Shown here in pieces: positions 5,110 to 11,556 of a stretch of 11,556 bases of DNA (position 1 is its first letter; each line of letters starts with the position of its first letter). The stretch spans positions 1-11,556 of the forward strand of contig JAFONG010000005.1 of the NCBI GenBank assembly GCA_017418585.1. The letters are read 5' to 3'. The stretch comes from Erysipelotrichaceae bacterium. Lineage in GTDB: Bacteria; Bacillota_I; Bacilli_A; Erysipelotrichales; Erysipelotrichaceae. The notes beneath the pieces were generated by a model. It was not told where the DNA came from, did not search any database, and saw nothing but the letters and a program-made list of their open reading frames with translations. Both the position numbers and the translations under genes were made by a program.

Positions 5110-7683
5110 ATGAAACTGCTGCTGATCGATGGAAACTCTGTTCTGTTCAGAGGATTCTATGCGACTTGTTACGGTAATATCATGAAGACAAGCAAAGGCG
5201 TATACACGAATGCGGTATACGCTTTTGCCAATATGCTCAACAAGGCTTTGAATACCATTAAACCCGACTACTGCGTAGTTGCTTTCGACAAGGGAAAACA
5301 CACTTTCCGTCACGATATCGCAGAAGACTACAAGGCAGGCAGAAGAGAAACGCCGGAGGAACTTGTCGGCCAGTTTGATCTGGTCAGAGAGATGCTGGAA
5401 TCCTACAACATGCCTTATCTGGAATATGATTCGATCGAAGCGGACGACATCATCGGTTCTCTGGCAAAGAAGTATCCTCTGGAAACCTGCATCCTTTCCA
5501 GTGATCGGGACATGCTGCAGCTGATCGACGATACGACCAGCGTCTATGTGATGCGCAAGGGCATGTCGGATATTGCCAGAATGGATGAAAAAGCGCTGAT
5601 GGAAGAATACGGACTGAAACCGTATCAGATTATCGACTACAAGGCTCTGGCAGGAGACAAGTCCGACAACATCAAGGGTGTCGAGGGCGTCGGAGACAAG
5701 ACGGCTGTAAAGCTGTTAAGCGAATACGATACCTGTGAAGGCATTTATGAGAATATCGACAGTATTCAGGGAAAACTGAAAGAGAAACTGATCAGGGATA
5801 AGGAATCCTGCTTCCTTTCCAAACTTCTGGCTACGATCAAGACGGATGTCGAGATCCCTCGCGTACTGGATGATTTCAAGGTAAACATCAATGAAGATGG
5901 AAGAAACGGGTTCTTCGACAAGTATGAAATGTATTCTCTGATCAGGAAGACAAATCAGAATAGCGAAGAAGAGAAGAGGGAACACAGGACGGTAAACCGG
6001 ATATCGGAGGAACTGCTGCATGAACCCGTCATCTATTTCCTTTCCGACGAGTTCTCTTACTATGAAAGAAAGCTCTTCGGAGCCTGTTTCTCCAATGCGA
6101 AAGGACAGGAATACATCCCTCTGGAGGATCTGAAAAAGGACGGCAGAGCGTTAGACTTCCTGGCTTCCGACAAGAAGAAGACCGTTTTTGATCTGAAAGC
6201 TGTGAAACATGCTCTGAAATACAACGGAATTGCCTTGGGCAGGAATACGGACGATCTGTATCTGATGTGTTTCCTTTCCAACAACTACAACAGCGATCTT
6301 TCCAGCATCATTCACAATTATCAGGGAAAGAAGATCAGAGAACTGAAAGAGGTTTTCGGAACGGAGAAGAAGCCGACGGAAGTGAATACCGAAGAGTTAT
6401 CCGCCTATGCCTGCGAAATCGGCTATGATCTGAAACAGATCGAACAGAAAGTCGGAAAAGAACTCGAAGAGAAAGAGATGCTGAGTCTTTACCGGGATCT
6501 GGAACTTCCTTTGACGGATGTCCTCTACGACATGGAAGAGGCAGGCGTATGCTGCGACGAGAAGGAACTGGATGAAATATCCATGCAGACCAAGGAAAAG
6601 ATCGATGTTCTGGAAAGAAGGATCTATGATTCCATCGGGCACGAATTCAATATTTCATCCCCGAAACAGCTGGCAGCCGTTCTCTATGAAGAACTGGATC
6701 TTCCTGACCTGAAGAAAGGTTCTACCAATGCGGAGACCCTGAACAAGCTGATCAACTACCATCCGGTAGTTGCGGATATTCTGGATTACAGGAAATATAC
6801 CAAACTCTATTCAACCTATTCGGAAGGTCTGAAGAAGTATATAGGCCCTGATCAAAAGATCCATACCATCTTCTCTCAGACCATTACCCAGACCGGAAGG
6901 CTATCAAGCTATGACCCGAATCTGCAGAACATTTCCGTCAGGGACGATGAAGGTAGAGAGATCAGGAAGGCGTTCAAGCCTGAAAAAGGCAATGTACTGA
7001 TGTCTTCCGACTATTCGCAGGTCGAACTTAGAGTGCTGGCTTCACTGGCTGATGAGAAGAAAATGATCGACGCCTTCAATGAAGGCATCGACATTCATAC
7101 CAAGACGGCCATGGATGTGTTCGGACTGAAGAAGGAAGAAGTCTCCGATCTGGTCAGAAGACACGCCAAAGCTGTGAACTTCGGCGTTGTCTACGGCATC
7201 AGCGATTTCGGTCTGGCGAATCAGACGAATCTGTCCTTTAAGGATGCCAAGAAGTTTATCGACGACTATTTCGTAACCTATCCGAACATCAAGAAGTATT
7301 TGGACTCACAGGTCGATTTCTGCCAGAAGAACGGTTATGTCAAGACGATGCTGAACCGCAGAAGATACATCAACGAGATCAACGACAGGAACTACATGAT
7401 GCGCGAATTCGGCAAGCGTGCGGCAATGAACGCGACGATACAGGGAAGTGCTGCGGATCTGATCAAGATCGCCATGATCAAGGCCGCCGCCAGGCTGAAG
7501 GAAGAAAAACTGAAATCCCGGCTGATCCTGCAGGTTCATGACGAACTGATCTTTGATGTGCCGGAAGAAGAAATAGAAACGATGAAACGGATCATTCCGG
7601 AAATCATGTCGGATGCCTATCGGCTCAAGACCAGACTGGACTGTTCTTTGGCAATCGGCAAGGACTGGTACGAGGCAAAATAA
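5110..7683 (+). CDS. polA: DNA polymerase I
   Basis: Fills gaps and removes RNA primers during Okazaki fragment maturation and excision repair. Residues 1-~280 form the 5' nuclease with its acidic cluster intact: D7 (IDGN), D60, E110/D112/D113 (EADD), D132/D134 (SDRD), D183/D186 (GDKSD). Residues ~300-450 keep the 3'-5' exonuclease fold but not its catalysis: no DxE in the ExoI region, Val365 in place of the ExoII Asp (DLKAV), and CEIGYD where ExoIII normally has AEDAD. The polymerase domain is complete: motif A SSDYSQVELR with D634 and E639, motif B RRHAKAVNFGVVYG (683-696) with K687, F691 and Y695, motif C VHDE with D811. F691 in the O helix is the Phe of E. coli PolI. Its 857 residues fit the Bacillus-type family. 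It overlaps mutM by one base (TAATG). Confidence 0.98.
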   Translation: MKLLLIDGNSVLFRGFYATCYGNIMKTSKGVYTNAVYAFANMLNKALNTIKPDYCVVAFDKGKHTFRHDIAEDYKAGRRETPEELVGQFDLVREMLESYNMPYLEYDSIEADDIIGSLAKKYPLETCILSSDRDMLQLIDDTTSVYVMRKGMSDIARMDEKALMEEYGLKPYQIIDYKALAGDKSDNIKGVEGVGDKTAVKLLSEYDTCEGIYENIDSIQGKLKEKLIRDKESCFLSKLLATIKTDVEIPRVLDDFKVNINEDGRNGFFDKYEMYSLIRKTNQNSEEEKREHRTVNRISEELLHEPVIYFLSDEFSYYERKLFGACFSNAKGQEYIPLEDLKKDGRALDFLASDKKKTVFDLKAVKHALKYNGIALGRNTDDLYLMCFLSNNYNSDLSSIIHNYQGKKIRELKEVFGTEKKPTEVNTEELSAYACEIGYDLKQIEQKVGKELEEKEMLSLYRDLELPLTDVLYDMEEAGVCCDEKELDEISMQTKEKIDVLERRIYDSIGHEFNISSPKQLAAVLYEELDLPDLKKGSTNAETLNKLINYHPVVADILDYRKYTKLYSTYSEGLKKYIGPDQKIHTIFSQTITQTGRLSSYDPNLQNISVRDDEGREIRKAFKPEKGNVLMSSDYSQVELRVLASLADEKKMIDAFNEGIDIHTKTAMDVFGLKKEEVSDLVRRHAKAVNFGVVYGISDFGLANQTNLSFKDAKKFIDDYFVTYPNIKKYLDSQVDFCQKNGYVKTMLNRRRYINEINDRNYMMREFGKRAAMNATIQGSAADLIKIAMIKAAARLKEEKLKSRLILQVHDELIFDVPEEEIETMKRIIPEIMSDAYRLKTRLDCSLAIGKDWYEAK

Positions 7684-8498
7684 TGCCTGAACTGCCTGAA
7701 GTACAGACTGTCCTGAATACGCTGGAAGACAGGATCAAGGGCAGAAGGATAGAGAGTATTGAGATCCTGTATAAACCGATCGTAGTTTGTTCTGAGGAAG
7801 AATTCTGCAGAAAACTGATCGGTTCCTGTTTCCGTGGTTTTAAAAGGAGAGGGAAGTATCTTCTCTTCGAGATGGACGACGTCACTCTGGTTTCCCATCT
7901 GCGGATGGAAGGAAAGTATTTCATTCTGGATGATACTTATCCCATCAGCAGGCACGACCATGTGATCTTTTATCTGGATGACGGGAAGCAGTTAAGGTAC
8001 AACGATGTGCGTAAGTTCGGAAGAATGGAACTGATCGATAAAGATGAAGACTACCGCTGTTTCAAGGATCTTGGTCCGGAACCTTTTTCCGAGGAATTCT
8101 GCATGCAGTACTGCCGTGATTATCTGAAAGAAAAGAAATCCCCGATCAAACAGGTCCTGCTGGATCAAAGTTTCGTCGCCGGTATAGGAAACATCTATGC
8201 CGATGAGATTCTATCTCTGATCCATCTGGATCCCAGGACCCCCGCATGCAGGTTAAGCAGAAAACAGCTGGAAGAGATGATTCAGCAGACCAGAAACATA
8301 TTAAGGAAGGCAATCGAAGCCGGAGGGACGACGATCCGTTCCTATACTTCTTCCCTGGGTGTTACCGGAAGGTTTCAGCTGGATCTGAATGTTCACGGTC
8401 TTGCAGTCTGTCCGGTCTGCGGCAGTGAAATCAAAAAGATCAGGGTAGGTGGAAGAGGAACCTACTACTGTCCGAAGTGTCAGAAAAAGAAAAGATGA
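7683..8498 (+). CDS. mutM: Formamidopyrimidine-DNA glycosylase (Fpg/MutM)
   Basis: Bifunctional glycosylase/AP lyase that removes 8-oxoguanine and formamidopyrimidines. After Met removal the catalytic N-terminal PELPEV is exposed, with Pro2 as nucleophile and Glu3. Further family residues are K58 (RRGK), M75 (SHLRMEGKY, the intercalating Met), R110/F112 (NDVRKFG), the helix-two-turn-helix segment with VAGIGNIYADE (165-175), and a C-terminal zinc finger C243-x2-C246-x16-C263-x2-C266 with R258 in GGRGTYYC. All key residues of a functional enzyme are present, and 271 residues is the usual length. The start shares one base with the polA stop (TAATG), with GAGG at 7672-7675 at suitable distance. 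polA next to mutM is a common Firmicutes pairing that joins base removal with repair synthesis. Confidence 0.98.
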   Translation: MPELPEVQTVLNTLEDRIKGRRIESIEILYKPIVVCSEEEFCRKLIGSCFRGFKRRGKYLLFEMDDVTLVSHLRMEGKYFILDDTYPISRHDHVIFYLDDGKQLRYNDVRKFGRMELIDKDEDYRCFKDLGPEPFSEEFCMQYCRDYLKEKKSPIKQVLLDQSFVAGIGNIYADEILSLIHLDPRTPACRLSRKQLEEMIQQTRNILRKAIEAGGTTIRSYTSSLGVTGRFQLDLNVHGLAVCPVCGSEIKKIRVGGRGTYYCPKCQKKKR

Positions 8499-9055
8499 AG
8501 ATCGCGATCACGGGAACCATCGGTTCCGGAAAAACAGTCGTATCGGACTATCTTCGCAGCAATGGCTACGACGTTTTCGACTGCGACAGGGTAAATGCAT
8601 GGCTACTGGAAGAGAACAGAAAAGGCTACAAGGCCGTTAAAAAGCTGTTTCCGGAGTGTTTTGACGGGAACAGTCTGGATAAGAAAGCTCTGGCTGAAAC
8701 AGTATTCTCCGATCCTGAAAAAAAGAAAAAACTGGAAGATGCGATGCATCCTTTGATCCTGAAGGAACTGAAGAAAAGAAAAGATGATCCTCTGTTTGCG
8801 GAAGTACCGCTCTTATTTGAAGCCGGATGGGATGTTTATTTCGACAGAAATCTTCTGGTCGTAACGGATGAAAAACTGCTGAAGGAAAGAATGAAGGAAA
8901 GAGGCTTCAGCGTGAAGCAGTATCAGGAAAGGCTGAAGACGCAGATGCCTGTGGAAGAAAAAATAAAAAGAGCGGATAAAATCATATATAATAATGGTAG
9001 TCTGAATGATCTGTATGTCATGATAGATAATTGGCTTAAGGAAGTACTATGCTAG
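8495..9055 (+). CDS. coaE: Dephospho-CoA kinase
   Basis: Last step of coenzyme A synthesis: ATP-dependent phosphorylation of the ribose 3'-OH of dephospho-CoA. The 186-residue P-loop kinase starts MKIAITG with Walker A GTIGSGKT (7-14). Next come DCDRVNAWLLE (the family's DADxIAHxL segment, 30-40), HPLI in the CoA-domain region, VPLLFE, and the lid with ERMKERGFS. The C-terminal NNGS corresponds to the conserved N-x-G-S/T. I chose ATG 8495 over the in-frame GTG 8477 because homologues start at this Met and the ATG overlaps the mutM stop as ATGA, the standard coupling arrangement. The site upstream is weak (A-rich), which fits re-initiation after mutM. Its last seven bases overlap dnaB. Confidence 0.96.
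   Translation: MKIAITGTIGSGKTVVSDYLRSNGYDVFDCDRVNAWLLEENRKGYKAVKKLFPECFDGNSLDKKALAETVFSDPEKKKKLEDAMHPLILKELKKRKDDPLFAEVPLLFEAGWDVYFDRNLLVVTDEKLLKERMKERGFSVKQYQERLKTQMPVEEKIKRADKIIYNNGSLNDLYVMIDNWLKEVLC
8987..8992 (+). promoter_or_regulatory. Possible internal promoter -10 box ahead of dnaB
   Basis: A perfect TATAAT lies inside the 3' end of coaE, 56 bases before the dnaB ATG, in an A/T-rich patch (8959-8996). No convincing -35 is seen. It could give dnaB-dnaI extra transcription independent of polA. It may also be chance in A/T-rich lysine, isoleucine and asparagine codons. Confidence 0.3.
9038..9044 (+). promoter_or_regulatory. Ribosome binding site of dnaB
   Basis: AAGGAAG lies four bases before the ATG at 9049 and inside the end of coaE. 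It supports this start, which overlaps the coaE stop by seven bases. Confidence 0.65.
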
Positions 9056-10182
9056 GGAAGGATCTTTATAAAATCGACGGGAATGTGGAGCTTTCTTACG
9101 AAAGACTGAAAGCCCTGGTTTTTTTCTATAGTCCGCTGGTTGGCAACGATGCTCTGGCACTGTATGAATATCTGGCGATCAAAAGCCATTCGGCGAATTT
9201 TCGCGAACTCAACGGACTGCTGATGTCGCTGAATCTGTCGGTGGATATATTTGAAACGCTATGCGGAAAGCTGAATGAATACCGTTTATTGAAGACATTA
9301 AAAAAAGAGAACAGCTATGTTTTTTTCCTTTGTGAACCATTGACTGCTTCCGCGTTCATCAAGGACGGAATTCTGGCAAGAGAATTCATTCTCAAGACTT
9401 CCGGAGCGCATTATCAGGAACTGATTGCGGATATTTATGAAGCAAACGACTACAAGGATTACGAGAACGTCTCCAAGGTGCTGCCTGTAGAGAATCTGAA
9501 TGCCTGGACACCGGAAGATGAAACATACATGACGGGAAAACCGGCAAACGGCGATAAGTACAGCTTCAATACTCTGTTTGACGTGGGACGTTTTCTGAAG
9601 GATATATCCACGAATCTTTTTCCGCTGCAGTTCCGTACAAGAGATAATCTGAAACAGGTTGCGGAGATGGCGGATCTCTACGATATTTCCTACGACAGGA
9701 TGAGAAGCTATGTTGCCGAAACGGTAAACAGAAGCACCGATTCCTTCAACATGAATCATCTGAAGTATCTATGCATGCACGCAAGGGGAGACTACAGAAA
9801 TGTCGAGAAGGGGCAGTATGACGTACCTTGCCTGACTTTTCTGATGTCTTTGCAGGACGGAAAGGAAGTGACGGAAAGCGACAGGAAGATCATCATGAAT
9901 CTTTCTCAGGAATACCATCTGAATCATTCCGTCATCAATGTCCTGCTGGAGCACGCGTTAAGAAACTGCGACAACCGGCTGATTGAAAAGTATCTGTATC
10001 CGATCGCTTCCGATCTGCACCGCAACGATGTCAATACCGCAAAGCATGCCCTGGAAAGACTAGACAGAAACTATGAAAGAAAGACGCAGGAAGACAGACT
10101 TCCGGTCTATGATACGGGAAGGAATGCTTCCATGAGCGATGAAGAAGCGGAAGAACTGCTGAAACTGATGGGTAAGAAATAA
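9049..10182 (+). CDS. dnaB: Replication initiation and membrane attachment protein DnaB (Gram-positive type)
   Basis: Not the helicase: this is the Firmicutes primosome protein that works with DnaD and DnaI to load the replicative helicase (DnaC in Bacillus) at the origin and at stalled forks. The 377 residues show a winged-helix-like N-terminal region (about 10-120, with ALYEYLAIKS and an FREL helix), a first DnaB/DnaD helical domain around 180-260, a second around 262-345, and an acidic tail with repeated Glu (EEAEELLKLMGKK). The YxxxIxxxW motif of the DnaD/DnaB C-terminal domain appears as Y315-xxx-I319-xxx-L323, with Leu for Trp. Assignment rests on this low-similarity family pattern plus the directly following dnaI, which is the standard partner order. 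It shares one base with dnaI (TAATG). Confidence 0.9.
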   Translation: MLGKDLYKIDGNVELSYERLKALVFFYSPLVGNDALALYEYLAIKSHSANFRELNGLLMSLNLSVDIFETLCGKLNEYRLLKTLKKENSYVFFLCEPLTASAFIKDGILAREFILKTSGAHYQELIADIYEANDYKDYENVSKVLPVENLNAWTPEDETYMTGKPANGDKYSFNTLFDVGRFLKDISTNLFPLQFRTRDNLKQVAEMADLYDISYDRMRSYVAETVNRSTDSFNMNHLKYLCMHARGDYRNVEKGQYDVPCLTFLMSLQDGKEVTESDRKIIMNLSQEYHLNHSVINVLLEHALRNCDNRLIEKYLYPIASDLHRNDVNTAKHALERLDRNYERKTQEDRLPVYDTGRNASMSDEEAEELLKLMGKK

Positions 10183-11033
10183 TGAGCAGAGATGAACTGA
10201 ATAACGATACGTATCTTACGGAGATCATGAAGAAATACGGTTTTACTGATGAATTCATTCAGGAACATTTTAATCTGCTAAAAAGGATCGCCCTTTCCAG
10301 ATCCTTGTGCAAGGACTGTAAAGGCCTATACATGTGTGCCCAGCCTTCAAAGGGACAGAGGCTCATACTGAACCGGGATGTCGTTCCGATCGAGGAGATC
10401 GAATATTGCGACTTTGCACTGACGGAAAATCGGAAAAAGGAGCTGAGGAATTCCTACCTTTATTGCGATGTTCCATATGATCTGATGGATCTTGATCTGG
10501 AGAACGTCTCCTATACGGACGATCAGAAACAGCTTTATCTAAGACTTGCCGCCGTTCTGCATCAGAAGGCGGAAAAGGGTCTTTACATCTGCGGGGACCT
10601 GGGGGTAGGAAAGACGTATCTGTGTACGGCCTTGGCCAATTCCCTGGTAAAAAAAGGCAAGAAAGTCGCTTTCGTGAAAGTAACGGATTTCTTCAATAGA
10701 ATGAGATCTTATTTCAACAGCGATTCAGGTCAGATCGACAGAGATGTTTCCTCGCTGAAGAATGCGAACTATCTGATCCTGGACGACATCGGATCGGAAG
10801 CCGTATCGGAGTTTGTGAGGGATGACATTCTGTTCCGGATTCTGGACTACCGTCTGGATCATTCACTGATGACGCTGTTTACAAGCAATCTGACGAAAGA
10901 AGAACTGCTGAAACACTATCAGTACGACCGCAGGGAAAAATCGAATCTGATGAATGCGAAGAGACTGATGGAAAGAATAGATATACTGACGGATGACTAT
11001 GTTCTTACGGGAAAGAATATGAGGAGGAAATAA
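10182..11033 (+). CDS. dnaI: Primosomal protein DnaI (helicase loader)
   Basis: AAA+ ATPase that loads the replicative helicase onto DNA with DnaB and DnaD. The 283-residue protein has an N-terminal zinc-binding region (candidate ligands C43, C46, C52 and C76), which in Bacillus DnaI contacts the helicase. The C-terminal ATPase domain carries Walker A GDLGVGKT (138-145), Walker B LILDDIG (198-204, D201/D202), sensor I TSN (234-236), and a basic RLMERI (261-266) that fits the sensor II or arginine-finger region. All nucleotide-handling residues look intact. The ATG shares its A with the dnaB stop (TAATG), so the two loaders are translationally coupled and probably made in fixed ratio. Confidence 0.96.
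   Translation: MSRDELNNDTYLTEIMKKYGFTDEFIQEHFNLLKRIALSRSLCKDCKGLYMCAQPSKGQRLILNRDVVPIEEIEYCDFALTENRKKELRNSYLYCDVPYDLMDLDLENVSYTDDQKQLYLRLAAVLHQKAEKGLYICGDLGVGKTYLCTALANSLVKKGKKVAFVKVTDFFNRMRSYFNSDSGQIDRDVSSLKNANYLILDDIGSEAVSEFVRDDILFRILDYRLDHSLMTLFTSNLTKEELLKHYQYDRREKSNLMNAKRLMERIDILTDDYVLTGKNMRRK
11021..11027 (+). promoter_or_regulatory. Ribosome binding site of pfkA
   Basis: GAGGAGG lies eight bases before the pfkA ATG (11036), inside the last codons of dnaI. It is the strongest Shine-Dalgarno in the window. This fits a highly expressed glycolytic gene that needs initiation of its own rather than coupling to dnaI. Confidence 0.85.
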
Positions 11034-11035
11034 AT

Positions 11036-11556
11036 ATGCTGAAGAAAATCGGAGTATTGACTTCAGGAGGCGATTCGCCGGGAATGAATGCGGCGATCCG
11101 TGCCGTTACCAGAACAGCCCTGGCAAAAGGGATTGAAGTGGTAGGCATACGTGATGGTTTTAAGGGTCTTGTAGAAGGATGGTATGAACCTTTTAACAGA
11201 CATTCAGTTTCGGAAACAATTTCAAAAGGCGGTACGATTCTGGGAAGCGCTAGACTGCCTGAATTCGTAAAGGAAGAAGTCATTCAGAAGGGCGTTGACA
11301 AGCTTCGGGAGAATGGGATCGACGCTCTGGTCGTGATCGGAGGGGACGGTTCCTATAAGGGCGCCAACGCCTTGACAAAACATGGCATCAACTGCATCGG
11401 TCTGCCGGGAACGATCGATAACGATATCGAAGGAACGGATTTCACGATCGGTTTTGATACGGCACTGAATACGATCGTTGTCGCGCGGGTCGTTCCGCCG
11501 GACGTGCCGCTCACCTCGTTCTCCATCGTGTTCGCCCGCGCGAAGGGCGACCTCGG
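11036..11556 (+). CDS. pfkA: ATP-dependent 6-phosphofructokinase, 5' part with a foreign 3' end
   Basis: Phosphorylates fructose 6-phosphate in glycolysis. Residues 1-148 are clearly PfkA: GGDSPGMN (11-18) at the ATP site, VVIGGDGSYKGA (99-110) with Gly105 in the position that marks ATP rather than pyrophosphate as donor, PGTIDND (124-130) with catalytic Asp128 and Asp130, and GFDTALNTIV (139-148). After base 11479 the normal continuation (DAIDKLRDT...) is missing. The frame stays open but encodes unrelated VARVVPPDVPL... in ~72% GC DNA. The gene starts two bases after the dnaI stop. The pfkA identity is secure for 11036-11479; the remaining codons should not be treated as part of the protein. 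Confidence 0.9.
   Translation, partial: MLKKIGVLTSGGDSPGMNAAIRAVTRTALAKGIEVVGIRDGFKGLVEGWYEPFNRHSVSETISKGGTILGSARLPEFVKEEVIQKGVDKLRENGIDALVVIGGDGSYKGANALTKHGINCIGLPGTIDNDIEGTDFTIGFDTALNTIVVARVVPPDVPLTSFSIVFARAKGDL
11480..11556. other. GC-rich foreign segment, probable assembly junction
   Basis: From about 11480 the base composition jumps: 55 of the 76 bases 11481-11556 are G or C (72%), against roughly 45-50% before. In the + frame continuing from pfkA, 24 of 25 codons end in G or C. The opposite-strand frame sharing those third positions is also open and equally biased, so strand cannot be decided. The pattern is that of protein-coding DNA from a high-GC organism. I do not recognise the peptide in either direction. 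Confidence 0.75.

Noticed and set aside
8477..8494. Upstream GTG start for coaE
   Set aside because: It would add MSEKEK, which homologues lack, and would overlap mutM by 22 bases without a ribosome site; ATG 8495 gives the standard MKIAITG start and an ATGA overlap.
11480..11556. Reading the GC-rich tail as a true new PfkA domain or fusion
   Set aside because: The change coincides with a sudden composition and codon shift in the middle of the conserved fold, which points to a chimera rather than evolution of the enzyme.

Overview
The window looks like a stretch of a low-to-moderate-GC Firmicute chromosome. The gene set (PNPase, Gram-positive DnaB and DnaI primosome proteins, a PolA with a degenerate proofreading domain, lipoprotein-type pullulanase) and the gene order polA-mutM-coaE-dnaB-dnaI are typical of Firmicutes. 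The short intergenic gaps, TATAAT-only promoters and PfkA next to the replication genes suggest an Erysipelotrichia-like gut bacterium, but this lineage call is an inference without a search. All supported genes lie on the + strand. I see no tRNA, rRNA, CRISPR array, insertion sequence or phage gene.

Layout. Bases 3-755 are the 3' part of pnp (end of the second RNase PH domain, KH, S1, charged tail), closed by a strong intrinsic terminator. Bases 860-3463 encode a secreted lipoprotein type I pullulanase with its own promoter immediately after, or overlapping, that terminator. Bases 3484-4095 are trmB (tRNA m7G46 methyltransferase). Bases 4105-5109 encode a ZnuA/AdcA-fold lipoprotein that appears to have lost all metal ligands. 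Next comes a tightly packed block: polA (5110-7683), mutM (7683-8498), coaE (8495-9055), dnaB (9049-10182) and dnaI (10182-11033), with overlapping or abutting stop and start codons throughout. pfkA starts at 11036 with a strong ribosome binding site.

How the genes work together. polA and mutM supply gap filling and oxidised-base repair, dnaB and dnaI load the replicative helicase, coaE makes coenzyme A, and pfkA begins a glycolytic segment. The block probably forms one transcription unit. Upstream, pnp and trmB act in RNA turnover and tRNA modification, and the pullulanase feeds extracellular alpha-glucan degradation.

The points that deserve most attention are: (1) the last ~77 bases, where pfkA switches abruptly to ~72% GC sequence unrelated to PfkA, most likely an assembly chimera; (2) the ligand-less ZnuA-like lipoprotein, translationally coupled to polA; (3) trmB and that lipoprotein gene both having a perfect TATAAT 6-8 bases before the ATG and no proper Shine-Dalgarno, which predicts leaderless mRNAs. 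I did not find a clear new multi-gene system; most of the window is well-known housekeeping content.
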